This document shows, piece after piece, positions 44,391-56,288 of a stretch of 64,000 nt of DNA. The notes beneath the pieces were generated by a model. It was not told where the DNA came from and searched no databases. It saw only the letters and a list, made by a program, of their open reading frames with translations. This stretch comes from Pictodentalium vernedei (taxonomy: Eukaryota > Mollusca > Scaphopoda > Dentaliida > Dentaliidae), in the NCBI GenBank assembly GCA_031216915.1, contig CM062294.1, positions 29,403,128 to 29,467,127 on the forward strand, read 5' to 3'. The translations under genes were made by a program, and so were the position numbers. Numbering within the stretch: the stretch's first letter is position 1; each line of letters begins with the position of its first letter.

Positions 44391-45400
44391 CTATCAGGGC
44401 TTTCACAAAAAATGAGAAAATTTGTCTATTTTTTTATGTTTTGTTCAATTTTGAGACAGAACACATTTTTTTTAGCCTGAAAAGTTTGGAGCCTCTTCCG
44501 ATGGAAATTTTGGACAAAAATTTGGATTTTTTTTTTTTTGTTGGGGAGGGGGGGGGGGGGGGGGGGGGGGGGGGTGTCTAATGCATTTTGTTTTGAGATA
44601 AAAAAAAAAGATTTTTAGCCTGAAAATTTTTGGTCCGTTTCGGAGTCCGAAATTTTGGACAAAAATTTGGAATTTGGAGGGGGGTAGAGGGGTGGTATGC
44701 ATTTTGTTCAATTTTGAGATGAAAAAAAAATTTTTATAGCCTAAAGATTTTGGGTCCAGTTCCGACTTTCAAAATCTTCTTTAGACCCAGTGGTCAGAAT
44801 GCTTTCATATTTGGTATACAACATCTCCAGGAGGGTTAGATTCAAGTTTGTTCAATCCTGGCCTCTGGGTTGATATTTGGGCTTCCTGTGTGCGCCGAAA
44901 TTTTAACTAATTGCAATATAAGGTATTTTCTTTTGAAATCTTCTTTTTCAGATCCACTAATCAGAATCGGAATCCTTTCATATTTGGTATACAACATCTC
45001 TAGGAGGGTCAGATTCAAGTTTGTTCAAATTGGGTTAATATTTTGGCTCCCTATTTGAGCCCAAATTTTAACTTGGTGCACAATGAGGAAGTTTATTAAA
45101 AAATTTTATTGCTCAGATCCACCAGTCAGAATTCTTTCTTATTTGGTATATGACATCTCAAGGGGGTTCACATTCTAGTTTGTTCAAATTGAGTCCCTGG
45201 TGGGTGGTGGGGGGGGGCATGTTTAGTTCAAGTTTGTTCAGGTTTGTTCAAATCCATTCCTTAGTGCCATTCAATAAACTTTGCCTCTCATGACTTCATT
45301 CCTTTGTAGCATTGATGAACCATGTTTAACTGAATGTGACCCCAAATACTTCTTTGAACCAATTTGGCAGGTGAGCGATTAAGGGAACTCTTGTTTTTAA
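44391..45400. repeat. repeat family L: two sets of imperfect tandem units with long poly-G
   Basis: 44420-44760 has three ~115-bp units (TTTGTTCAATTTTGAGA, TTTTTAGCCTGAAA, GACAAAAATTTGGA), the middle one with a G run of about 29 at 44546-44574. 44770-45230 has three ~135-bp units (CATATTTGGTATACAACATC, AGGAGGGT-AGATTCAAGTTT-GTTCAA). Confidence 0.75.
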
Positions 45401-45469
45401 AGATACCCTGCTATCATTATAAGTAGCCTTAGTTTAGCTAGATTTTAGTAAAAAAAAATAATTGATTTA

Positions 45470-45515
45470 TTACAATTTATTGGAGAGTGCTAACACACTC
45501 TCCAATAAATTGCAA
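45470..45515. repeat. hairpin related to 42288-42339
   Basis: TTACAATTTATTGGAGAGTG inverted with one mismatch; 6-nt loop. Confidence 0.85.
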
Positions 45516-45611
45516 CCAAACAGTTTTATATAAAATTGTTTTCTTCTGATCAAACCTCAAGCTCATGCATACAGCGTAAAGCAACTAAAATGGCTTCCAG
45601 CATTTTCAAGT

Positions 45612-45760
45612 AGACAGGGTGTGTACATCCTTGAAAAGTCCTTGAATTTCAATCTTACTCCTTGAATTTTGAAAATTCAGAAAATGTACTTAAAAAGTAC
45701 TTGAAAAATGCTGATATCTCCTTGAATTTTTTTGGTCCTTGACTGTAAGAACCCTGATAG
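45612..45760. mobile_element. short relative of the 22.8-kb CCTTGAA element
   Basis: CAGGGTGTGTACATCCTTGAA at the left and CTGTAAGAACCCTG at the right, with CTCCTTGAATTTT repeats between. Confidence 0.65.
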
Positions 45761-46035
45761 AGCCATAATAGTGCCTTCTGGCACTCGACCAGTTAAGAGG
45801 GAACACAACAGTGCAGTGTGGGGGGACTGGAATCAATGACCCAATTTGGAGTTCTTCCAAAGGCATGCAAGAAATACAGGAAAAACTCTTAACAATGGTC
45901 ATTGATTCCTACCTTAATACTCTACACAAAGTTTTGTTGTATATTTATACCACGATTACATGGCAACCCGCGCGAGCGACCATGTTGGAATTGAGTAAAT
46001 GAAGCAGATAATTCGTCATTTGAAAGATACTCTAT
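45761..46035. other. unassigned intron sequence
   Basis: Nothing recognised. Confidence 0.5.
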
Positions 46036-46043
46036 TGTACTGA

Positions 46044-46612
46044 TAGAACTGCACGATATTCAAAACAGAAAACCGGTATCGGTATTCAAAAAAACACCGC
46101 AGTATACTGGTATATCGAAAACTGTTCAGATATCTGAACATAAGTACCACATCCAGACTTGAGGTATCACTGTCAGAATGAATCAGCATGCCTTGATGAT
46201 GCGGTTCGAAACACCTTTACCCAACGCAGCAGAGATCAAAATTTATTATATTAAATAATAGTTTATCAGATTTTTCCAAAAGTTTCTACAAAACAATATC
46301 ATGTGACCCCTCATTGGAACGAGCTCAGCGAGCTCGTTCCAATGAGGAGTCACATGATATAGTTTTGTTGAAAATTATTTTTTCAACTGCTGAATTTGTA
46401 TATTACGCGGGCACGCGCGGACGATTCCTTGGGTAAAGGGATAATGTTATTCATTCGGGGCTACAGTTAATAACTCAAGACATCTTGAAAATGAAATTGT
46501 GGGTAAATAAATAATGACGATAAACCAATATTTTTGTAATTACACCGGTATGCAATCGATATTGGTTTGAATGCCTGTATATATCGGTTTATCGATATAC
46601 CATGCAGGCCTA
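46044..46612. mobile_element. composite hAT MITE with piggyBac-like foldback (copy 3)
   Basis: TAGAACTGCACGATATTC...TATACCATGCAGGCCTA; 8-bp duplication TGTACTGA / AGTACTGA (one mismatch). Nested foldback about 46213-46440. Same orientation as copy 2. Confidence 0.92.
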
Positions 46613-46683
46613 AGTACTGATTAATAGAGTGTTCGTTATACAAACCTGGTACTAAGTTATTCAGTACTAAACAGAGAGCATTT

Positions 46684-48716
46684 GCAATACTGAACTACAG
46701 TCTGTTAATACACAGTGTTAACTGTTAAATAAACATTAATCCCGATTTATTCCCTGTGGGAATACACGGAAGTGAAGCAGTGTTTGTTTACTTGTTTACT
46801 GCGGTAAACAAACTTTGTTTTACTGTTAAAATAGGAACCAATGCCTGGGGTGGAAGTCCTCTAAAATGGTGCAATACTGAAATACAGTCTGTTAATACAC
46901 AGTGTTAACTGTTAAATAAACATTAATCCTGATTTATTCCCTATGGGAATACACGGAAGTGAAGCAGTGTTTGTTTACTTGTTTACTGCGGTAAACAAAC
47001 TTTGTTTTACTGTTAAAATAGGAACCAATGCCTGGGGTGGAAGTCCTCTAAAATGGTGCAATACTGAAATACAGTCTGTTAATACACAGTGTTAACTGTT
47101 AAATAAACATTAATCCCGATTTATTCCCTGTGGGAATACACGGAAGTGAAGCAGTGTTTGTTTACTTGTTTACTGCGGTAAACAAACTTTGTTTTACTGT
47201 TAAAATAGGAACCAATGCCTGGGGTGGAAGTCCTCTAAAATGGTGCAATACTGAAATACAGTCTGTTAATACACAGTGTTAACTGTTAAATAAACATTAA
47301 TCCCAATTTATTCCCTGTGGGAATACGTGGAATTGAAGCAGTGTTTGTTTACTGTGGTAAACAAACTTTGTTTTACTGTTAAAATAGGAACCAATGCCTG
47401 GGGTGGAAGTCCTCTAAAATGGTGCAATACTGAAATACAGTCTGTTAATACACAGTGTTAACTGTTAAATAAACATTAATCCCAATTTATTCCCTGTGGG
47501 AATACACGGAAGTGAAGCAGTGTTTGTTTACTTGTTTACTGCGGTAAACAAACTTTGTTTTACTGTTAAAATAGGAACCAATGCCTGGGGTGGAAGTCCT
47601 CTAAAATGGTGCAATACTGAAATACAGTCTGTTAATACACAGTGTTAACTGTTAAATAAACATTAATCCCAATTTATTCCCTGTGGGAATACGTGGAATT
47701 GAAGCAGTGTTTGTTTACTGTGGTAAACAAACTTTGTTTTACTGTTAAAATAGGAACCAATGCCTGGGGTGGAAGTCCTCTAAAATGGTGCAATACTGAA
47801 ATACAGTCTGTTAATACACAGTGTTAACTGTTAAATAAACATTAATCCCGATTTATTCCCTGTGGGAATACACGGAAGTGAAGCAGTGTTTGTTTACTTG
47901 TTTACTGCGGTAAACAAACTTTGTTTTACTGTTAAAATAGGAACCAATGCCTGGGGTGGAAGTCCTCTAAAATGGTGCAATACTGAAATACAGTCTGTTA
48001 ATACACAGTGTTAACTGTTAAATAAACATTAATCCCAATTTATTCCCTGTGAGAATACGTGGAATTGAAGCAGTGTTTGTTTACTGTGGTAAACAAACTT
48101 TGTTTTACTGTTAAAATAGGAACCAATGCCTGGGGTGGAAGTCCTCTAAAATGGTGCAATACTGAAATACAGTCTGTTAATACACAGTGTTAACTGTTAA
48201 ATAAACATTAATCCCGATTTATTCCCTGTGGGAATACACGGAAGTGAAGCAGTGTTTGTTTACTTGTTTACTGCGGTAAACAAACTTTGTTTTACTGTTA
48301 AAATAGGAACCAATGCCTGGGGTGGAAGTCCTCTAAAATGGTGCAATACTGAAATACAGTCTGTTAATACACAGTGTTAACTGTTAAATAAACATTAATC
48401 CCGATTTATTCCCTGTGGGAATACACGGAAGTGAAGCAGTGTTTGTTTACTTGTTTACTGCGGTAAACAAACTTTGTTTTACTGTTAAAATAGGAACCAA
48501 TGCCTGGGGTGGAAGTCCTCTAAAATGGTGCAATACTGAAATACAGTCTGTTAATACACAGTGTTAACTGTTAAATAAACATTAATCCTGATTTATTCCC
48601 TGTGGGAATACACGGAAGTGAAGCAGTGTTTGTTTACTTGTTTACTGCGGTAAACAAACTTTGTTTTACTGTTAAAATAGGAACCAATGCCTGGGGTGGA
48701 AGTCCTCTAAAATGGG
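46684..48716. repeat. satellite of 187/179-bp units, 11 copies, higher-order pattern
   Basis: Unit starts (GCAATACTGAA-TACAGTCTG) at 46684, 46871, 47058, 47245, 47424, 47611, 47790, 47977, 48156, 48343 and 48530. Lengths run 187, 187, 187, 179, 187, 179, 187, 179, 187, 187, 187. The 179-bp form lacks one TTGTTTAC and always has CGTGGAATTGAAG in place of CACGGAAGTGAAG. Units are otherwise nearly identical. Each has a GTTTAC...GTAAAC dyad. Confidence 0.97.
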
Positions 48717-48754
48717 CAACATTGATATAAACGATTGTCTTCAATTAACTTTAC

Positions 48755-49250
48755 AGGGGGCGTGGTGGCGTTGCGGCAACCGGTTCTCGACTGATCACCA
48801 AAGTTAAGCAACGTTGAGCCCGGTTAGTCCTTGGATGGGTGACCATGTGAGCGATCGATTCGGACTCCCGCTTTGTGTCCATGGGCAAGGCACTTAACCC
48901 TAACTGTCCACATGGGGGCACGATGATGCCGTGTACTAAGGCATACTGCAGGTCGATGGTGCGCTTGTCTTCAACCACTCTAACCCTGCCTGTGCTGCAG
49001 TGTGAAGTTACGGCGTGTACTAAGGCGTACTGCACGTCAATGGTGTGCATGTCTTCTGCAAATCTAACCCCACCTGTGCTGCAGTGCGGAGTTAACAATG
49101 TTGGGGAGCTGACAGCTTCTTGTCGTTACTCGGTGGTTCTCTCCGGGTACACCGGCTTCCTCCACCCATAAAACTGTCATGGTCATGATTAGCCATTGTG
49201 CATAAGTATGTGACATTAACGACCAATAAAATAAATAAATAAATTAATTT
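48755..49250 (+). mobile_element. 5S rRNA-derived SINE (copy 2) with internal duplication
   Basis: Head GATCACCAAAGTTAAGCAAC and TTGGATGGGTGACCA; body and tail as in copy 1. A ~80-bp body block (GTGTACTAAGGC-TACTGCA ... CTGTGCTGCAGTG) occurs twice in tandem (48930-49005 and 49014-49085). The tail is (AATA)n. It lies directly after the satellite. Confidence 0.92.
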
Positions 49251-49464
49251 TGCATCCATGTTGTGGTTACGATGATTCTGTGTGTAGAAATATGTGACCT
49301 TAAACATCAATCAATAAATAAATAATAAGTAAATAACCTGACTTATACCACTTTGAAAGTAAATGACGATCGACTAAAAATAAAAACCGTCAACTACCAT
49401 AAAAGTCAATGTCTAGTCAACTATTTGAATAATCACAACATCCCTAATTGGAACAAGCTTATAA
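49251..49464. repeat. extra SINE tail fragment and unassigned sequence
   Basis: ATGTGACCTTAAACATCAAT-CAATAAATAAATAA (49290-49325) repeats the SINE 3' end; the remainder is unassigned. Confidence 0.6.
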
Positions 49465-49472
49465 GCTATATG

Positions 49473-50029
49473 TAGGGGTGCACGGTATATCGATAAACCG
49501 GTATATACCCGTATCCAAACCAATATCGATTGAATACCAATGTAATTACAAAAATATCGGTTTATCGTCATTATTTATTTACCCACAATTTTGATTTTCA
49601 AGATGTCTTGAGTTTTTTAATTGTAGCCCCGAATGAATAATATTATCCCTTTATCCAAGGAATCGTCTGCTTGTGTCCTCGTAATATATAAATTCAGCAG
49701 TTGAAAAAATAATTTTCAAAAATTTCAACAAAACTATATCATGTGACCCCTCATTGGAACGAGCTTGTCACGTGATATAGTTTTGTTGAAACCTTTAGGG
49801 AAAATCTGAAAAACTAATTTTGAAAATAATAAATTTTGATATCTATGTTGGGTAGAGATTTTTCGAACCACATCATCAAGGCATGCTAATTGGTTCCGAC
49901 TATGATGCCTCGTATCCCGATTGTGGTACTTGTGTTCATATATCTGAACAGTTTTTGATATACCGGTATACCACGGTATTTTTTTGAATACCGATACCGG
50001 TATTCAGTTTTGAATATAGTGCAGCCCTA
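49473..50029. mobile_element. composite hAT MITE with piggyBac-like foldback (copy 4)
   Basis: TAGGGGTGCACGGTATATCG...ATATAGTGCAGCCCTA; duplication GCTATATG / GCTATTTG. The nested foldback (about 49647-49857) has lost part of its central arm. Same orientation as copy 1. Confidence 0.92.
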
Positions 50030-50139
50030 GCTATTTGTATGCTTTTGATGCAAAAATTGAAAGCTAAGAAAGTCAACGGCAATTTTAGTGAACAACTATG
50101 TCCAGGAGACATTACACTGGGCAAAGGGTTATGTATTAA

Positions 50140-50378
50140 CACTTTACCTAATGAATTTGCCTCATCTGCCCACGTAATATACAAATTAATGTTGGAAAAA
50201 AAAATTTTTCCAAAAACTTCCAACTAAACCATATCATGTCACCCATCATTGGAACGAGCTCGTTGAGCTCGTTCCAATGAGCGATTACATGAGATGGTTT
50301 TGTTGGAACTGTTTGAAAAATTTGAAAAAGTAATATTTAAAATAATAAATTTTGTTATCGTCCACATCGGTTGAAGGG
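50140..50378. mobile_element. piggyBac-like foldback MITE just before exon 4
   Basis: CACTTTACCTAATG...CGGTTGAAGGG between TTAA duplications (50136-50139, 50379-50382). Its right end lies 27 bp from the exon 4 start, close to where the branch point and polypyrimidine tract should be. Confidence 0.88.
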
Positions 50379-50405
50379 TTAATCTAGGGTTAATAAATAT
50401 TTCAG

Positions 50406-52055
50406 GTACAGACTCTCACAAGAATAATATTGAACATCCAGTTAAGAGAATATTGACAGATGTGAGTGCTCCTTTCAATAGTAGAATTGCATCATCAACA
50501 CCTGATCCTGATAAACTAATGGATAGTGAGAGCATGTTCCAGGTGATTCCAGAGAGAGACTGTTCTACAAGTACTATAAGAACTGATACTGATATCCCTC
50601 CAGTGTCAGAAAAACACACAAATAAAATAAATCAGTTTATTCCTACGGCAAATCGTGGATTTAATAGTGCTACAAGGTCACAAGATCATCAGCATAATCA
50701 TGGCACTTTGCAAGATGAGTTGAGAAATATTCCCATGGTTCATTCTGTTGATAACGGGTCAAAATATATGTTAAATGCTACTGATAGTGAATTTTCAAAT
50801 AACATTGGAACAGATAAACATATATATTTTAATCCAACACCATTGAAAACACAAGCACCTTTCATTCATCCACCTTCAAATTCATCAGCACAGAATGTTA
50901 GAAGTCATGATCGCATTCCCCTAAATGACGAGAGAAGCCGTTTTATAAATGGAGATTTTTATGCTGAGAACTTTCCTCGTAACTGTCGGATGAGTGATGT
51001 TGCTGGTTTGGAACATTTCTTACACAGAGAATCTGAAGAGTTTGTTCCATTTCAAGATTATAAATCAGGAAGCTTTGAAACTTTTAACCAGCGTACTCTT
51101 AATGAACAAAGACAGGCATCATTATTATTGAGTGAACACCAACATCAGCAGCAGCCTGTAGACAATAAAAAGCAGCTGTCTAATTATATGTACGATCAAT
51201 TAGCTTCACTTGACTCTTCTGTAAGAGAACATATCTTACAAGCATTGAAAGAAAAGGAAACAAGTTCACTCACAAACAAATCTCAAAGTATGTCAGTTCC
51301 TTCAAACCATACTCATAACAGCTCTTGTCCTCATGATAAACAACTTTATAATAATTCAGTGGTTTTGGATGAGATTCCAGTACATAGTGGAATAAATCCA
51401 CAGAGAAATTGTGGAGTTGATAGATATGAAGTTCCAGAGCGTGATACATCAGGGGAAGTGTTTAAAAATAATTTGTCATTACGTTCAGCTGACATACAGC
51501 CTGTGGTTTGTGAGTCAGTAAAGGAAAATCAGAATTGCAGTAAAGTACAGGGCAGTGATATGCTTGAAACACCAACAACTAAAACAACTTGTGAAAGCCA
51601 AAGCAAAGTGCAGACAGATAGCCAAATACTAAATCCTACTACATCTGCTATTATATATCACTGTTGTAAATGTGTTCATGGGCATGCTGTACCAAATTCA
51701 ACACAAAAACATGTGAGTTCGTCTGATGAAAAATCAACATTGATCAACATCTCATCAACGAGCAATCAACCACAAAGTGTACATACTCAAGTTGTTGCAA
51801 ATACTTCCAGTGTAAAACCGATATCAGATGCAGAACCTGCTTCATTCGCACATTCTGAGAAATCTACCAACTCTCAGGAAACTCAAACCAATGTTTCTTC
51901 TGTAAGTCATGCAAGAGAAAAGGAATGCGATACTGACAGAGACCTCTCTATAGGTGCTGTCAATTTGTTACCAAAGCAATTCCATTTATTATTGGGAGAT
52001 TCCAGTCAGATAAAGTGTATTGTAAAACAAGTAAAGGATGTAATGAAAGTCAGCA
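50406..52055 (+). CDS. CCDC14: CCDC14-like gene, coding exon 4 (large exon)
   Basis: The acceptor is AATATTTCAG and the donor likely GCA|GTAAGT at 52056. It completes the phase-1 codon from exon 3 and runs about 549 codons without a stop. Rich in Ser, Thr, Asn, Gln and His; mostly disordered. Possible helices are LASLDSSVREHILQALKEKE (about 51200-51260) and LLPKQFHLLLGDSSQIKCIV (51966-52025). A CCKCVHGH segment lies near 51662. Long disordered exons before coiled coils suit a centrosomal scaffold. If the donor is unused, the frame stops at 52124-52126 after 24 more codons. With exons 1-3 this gives about 646 residues, incomplete at the C-terminus. Codon use is ordinary and no decay is seen. 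Confidence 0.85.
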
Positions 52056-52089
52056 GTAAGTCTATAGTATCATTATATAGTGACAAACA

Positions 52090-52674
52090 GTTAATTATCC
52101 CCCCGCATGGGAGGGATATAGCATAGAGCTCCATCTATCCATCCATCTATCCGTCCGTCTGAACTTTGTTTATGGCACAACTTTAACAATAGTTAACAGA
52201 TTTCAATTCTTTTGGGTATATGTCTGTATAGCAACAATGTCTATGTCAAGTTCGATGACCACCGATACTTTGAAAATTATTGGAGTTATGGCCCTTTGTT
52301 ATAAAAATATTCTGTAAATCTTGTTTATGGCATAACTTGAACAATAGTTAACAGGTTTCAATTCTTTTTGGTCAATGTCGTTAGAGCAACAATGTGTACG
52401 TCAGGTTCAATGATTAGTGATATACGATGAAAATTGTGGGAGTTATTGCCCTTTGTTTAATAAAAACTACCATGTAATGCTTGTTTATGGCATAACTTTA
52501 ACAATAAAAACTGGATTTCATCTCTTTTCGGTATATGTCTCTATAACAACAATGTCTACTGCAAGTTTGATGATCAGTGATATCCGATGAAAATTATGGC
52601 AGTTATTGCCCTTTGTTAAAAATATTGTGTAATGTTTGTTTATGGAATAACTTGAACATTAGTAGCCAAATATC
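52090..52674. repeat. pearl-like element, family I, about four ~140-bp units
   Basis: Head CCCCGCATGGGAGGGATATA, then CCATCTATCCGTCCGTCTG, then units with TTGTTTATGGCA-AACTTTAACAA, AGCAACAATGTCTA and GAAAATTATGG-AGTTATTGCC. The fifth unit is cut by DIRS copy 2 and resumes at 60431. Confidence 0.85.
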
Positions 52675-52890
52675 AATATTTTTCCACTGTACCAATGGTT
52701 CAGACTCCAAAATATTGAGGGCCAAACACAAATTTTGCCTCCCCACCCATCCCCAAAATTTGCATGCAAAACCAAAAATTAGAAGTTCATTCTGGCCCTC
52801 CATACATTTACTCACCACGCATGCACAGACGCCATGAAGTGATTGGAGTTGGCGCTGACATCATTCTTTGTTTGGCCCTCAGTCAGAAAA
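52675..52890 (+). repeat. left inverted terminal repeat of DIRS copy 2
   Basis: Pairs with 59880-60430: GAGGGCCAAACACAAATTTT against AAAATTTGTGTTTGGCCCTC, and GCGCTGACATCATTCTTTG against CAAAGAATGATGTTGGCACC. Confidence 0.85.
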
Positions 52891-53729
52891 CAAACTGACA
52901 TCTGTGCTTTTAAATCTCAATTTTAATGATGCCAGACACAAATCAATGGTTAATTTGGTGGATCCAAGGACACAGCCGGATGAAGGAAGGAAGAAACGGT
53001 GGTTTGAATCATTCAAGGCTGTAACTTTATAATATTTATAAAATTTAGTTCATGTTCTCCAATTTCGGGACATGGGCCTGACATCATCATTATTGCTAAT
53101 GATTTTTCCACTGTTTGACTTGAAGACCCCCAGTTAAACTCCCAGGCTTTTTGGATTGTTTTATTGAAATTTTTTTTATAAAATTTCTTGGGAGTTTAAC
53201 GTGTTACAGAGAATGTTTATTCTGTATATCCCCATGGTTACATCCATACCCTTGGGGTGTTTAGGCAATTGGTCATGCACCATTCATCCGATGTATCGTT
53301 TTTTCTTCTGAGGAAGATCTTGCTTTACATCTGATAGTTAAAAAATCTGTTACTGACTTCGGGCCGTGTTGCCAGGGGTCACTTGTTTCCGTTTTTCATT
53401 CTGATGTTGTTTACATTGACAACGCTCTATTTATATATGTAGTTTCCTATTTATTAATATGGTAGGACTGTTGTAAGATACATTAAATATTCCGGTAGTG
53501 TAGCAATTAATTTTTTGGATAGAAAAATAATTTTTGTCCACACTTGGGCTTTTTCGGGATACATTTGAGCACACCGTTCCCTTTGGGAACTTGGGCTCTT
53601 GTCAAAATTTTTCGAAAATATTTTTTGTATAAATTATTTTTTGATTTATATTTTGAATGTTATTTGTTATGTATCTTTTATAATATTTAATGTGGAGTTC
53701 GTGGGAGTACGATCGACTTATTTTGCTTC

Positions 53730-55640
53730 ATTATGAAAGCATATTGCTCAATAAGCCTCTGGTTTCATGTTGGTTGCCTTGCTTGTAGTCGATGTACTGC
53801 CACTATTTCTTGCTCAACATGTGTCGCATAGGATGACAAATGTTGGAGATGAGTGTCACGGTACATTGTTAGCGAGAGGCCACTGCCGGTCCTCTCGCAG
53901 TGAGAGACCACTGCTGGTCCTCTCACCAGAAAGTCGCTCTAGTTTTTTAGTTTCTATTTACAGAGGAACATGGTGATGTTTACACGACGCCGTCAGAGAG
54001 TGTGCTTCAGTCGTCGCATTTAGATAGTAAATAAGAGCTAGTGGCTAAAGTGCTCATGAAAATTAGACAGGGCAATAAACCACAGCATGGTTTCAGCTCC
54101 CTGTCGCCAGCTAGCCCAACCAGTGAAGCGGTTACACCGTCTGTGGGTACCGTGATGCCAGGTGTGTCCGTTGCAGTCGAGGAGACTAGAAAGGGTAGAG
54201 TGAGCACTATAAAATAATAACAGGCTGACCCTGTGACAACGGAGAGGAAGAAGTGGCAAGTTCAGCGGGAAGCTCGGCGATGTCTGAAGGACCGTGAGCG
54301 ACAGAGCCCCCTCTCTTTCATAACAACAGCATCTACCAAATACACACGACCGCACCTTGGCTACGTGACTTCGGATACCCAGCCTGCGTTGCCGAGAAGG
54401 CCCACTCTTCATCAAAAGAAGTCGCTCCATATTGTAGCCGAGGAGATGAGGCCTCATTCATCGGGATGTCCGGAGAAAAAAGCCATCTCGGACTCACTGT
54501 CCCAGGAGCAGCTGGCGGCCAAGCAACAGATGACTGCTGTTCAGGCCTCCGTAACGGACTTGATGTCACAGATGGTGCAGCTCAACGCAGCATCCCAGCA
54601 AGTGCAGAAGCAGTCAACGACAGTCTCAGAACCTGAGCTGTCGGATGGTGCTGGGTCGGTCCAGTCATCTGTGCATTCAGATGCCGATGACTGTGAGTAT
54701 AATCTGATTCTGTCAGATGGTGAAAGGGATTTGGAGAATTACCCTTCCCTTTTGGAACAACACAGGGTGGCGATGGATCTAATGCATCAATACTTCCCTG
54801 AGTTCGTTCCTGAGAATCAGAATGCTGTGACCGCTCGAAAGTAGCACTATTCAGTAGCTAAGAGACGAGGCCTCATATATCGGGACGTCCGGAGAAAAGA
54901 GCCATCTCGGACACACTGTCCCAGGAGCAGCTGAAGGCCAGAATAGAAGCCCGCTGCTCCTCCGGCCTCCGTAACGGATTTGCTGTCGCAGATTGCGCAG
55001 CTCATCGCAACATTCCAGCAAGTGCAGAAGCAGCTAAAGGCAGTCTCAGAACTTGATCTGTCGGATGGTGCTGGGTCGGTCCAGTCAGCTGCGCATTCAG
55101 ATGCCGCTGACCGTGATTTTCAACTAATTCAGGCTAACGATGAAAGGGATACGGAGGGGGATTACCCTTCCCTTTCAGAACAACACATGGTTGTGATGGA
55201 TTTAATCCATCAAAACTACCCTGAATTTGTTCTAGCGAATCAGAATGCTGCGACTACTTGCAAGAAACCGCTAGCGTTGTTGGATGCTGACTTCGTCCAG
55301 AAAAAGAAGAGGTCATGTTTTTTTCCAGTTAAGTCTAGACAGGTGTCGCAGGCCTCAGGCCTTTTAGACAACACCATATTCAACTTTCCAGTGGTAAGAA
55401 GTAAGGTGGTTTCTTGTCATCATCTTTCGTAATTTTTACCGATTATAACGGTCAGGGAAGATGTATAGAGAGTTCCTCTGCATTTGAATGAGCAGGCTAA
55501 GGACCTACTTATGGCCTTACCTTCGTCATTCACTATTCTCTTGGACACAATTGAGACAGCAATTTCTTCATTCAGCGCAAATTTAGACTCAGTCTTGTGC
55601 AGATCTCCTTTAAGAACTGTGACACACAGATGTGAGTCAA
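53730..55640 (+). pseudogene. ORF1 (gag-like) region of DIRS copy 2
   Basis: The start is homologous to the Cys-rich N-terminus at 63866 in copy 3. Downstream frames are acidic and Gln/Ser-rich (e.g. ELSDGAGSVQSSVHSDADD) with a conserved YPSLLEQHRVAMDLMHQYFP block. The stretch about 54470-54840 is duplicated at about 54890-55260, so two copies of that block sit in tandem. Several breaks; fossil. Confidence 0.75.
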
Positions 55641-55644
55641 TAGT

Positions 55645-56204
55645 TTGGGGCCAGGCTTGGGGCAAATACTTTGTAAATGTATTCGAATACGAATACTTTG
55701 AAATTTCATGAATATGAATACGAATACAAATACACAAATTTTCAAATGTATTTGAATATGAATACAAATACATTACAATGTATTCATGAATATATTTTTG
55801 AATACTTGAATACTTTTTAAATTAGAAGTATTTATATCAAGGCCTTTAAGTTTTTTGGTTTTTTGGGTTAAAAGTCATTTTTAAACTGATGGTCCTTTAG
55901 CTGAAGCTTTAATTGTGCTTACCATGCTTTGTTGGAAAACTAAAGTAATTACCTGATGGGAAATCTGCTTTATGGGTGTCATAGTAATTAGACTACTCTC
56001 CATGGACAACACATCACAAAATCTGAGCGGATGACCTCAAAAAAATCACAGACTGGCGTTTCCTCCTGAACGTTAAATATCAATTGCAATGACACCACAT
56101 AAGAAGGACTAGTAAAGTTTTAGCCAATGCACTTCATGGTTAAACCTGGAGGTCTGTTGGCTGAAAGTTTGCTAACAGCAGTAGTATTTTCTTTATAATA
56201 TTTA
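55645..56204. mobile_element. inserted repeat with ATTCGAATAC motifs
   Basis: GGCTTGGGGCAAATACTTTG starts a stretch of TATTCGAATACGAATAC-type repeats to about 55830. The rest includes a decayed hairpin (CCAATGCACTTCATGGTTAA / CCTGGAGGTCTGTTGGC, 56124-56165) related to the core of MITE T. It interrupts DIRS copy 2. Confidence 0.55.
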
Positions 56205-56288
56205 CGTGCTGACCCTGAGTCCGACAGACCCTCGGTTCCTGGAGAAACTGATAAACATCAAAGAATGATGTCAATATTGTTAGCGCTA

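Noticed and set aside
55660-55830. Possible coding region with regular TATTCGAATAC spacing
   Set aside because: Simple dispersed repeat; frames are low-complexity and short.
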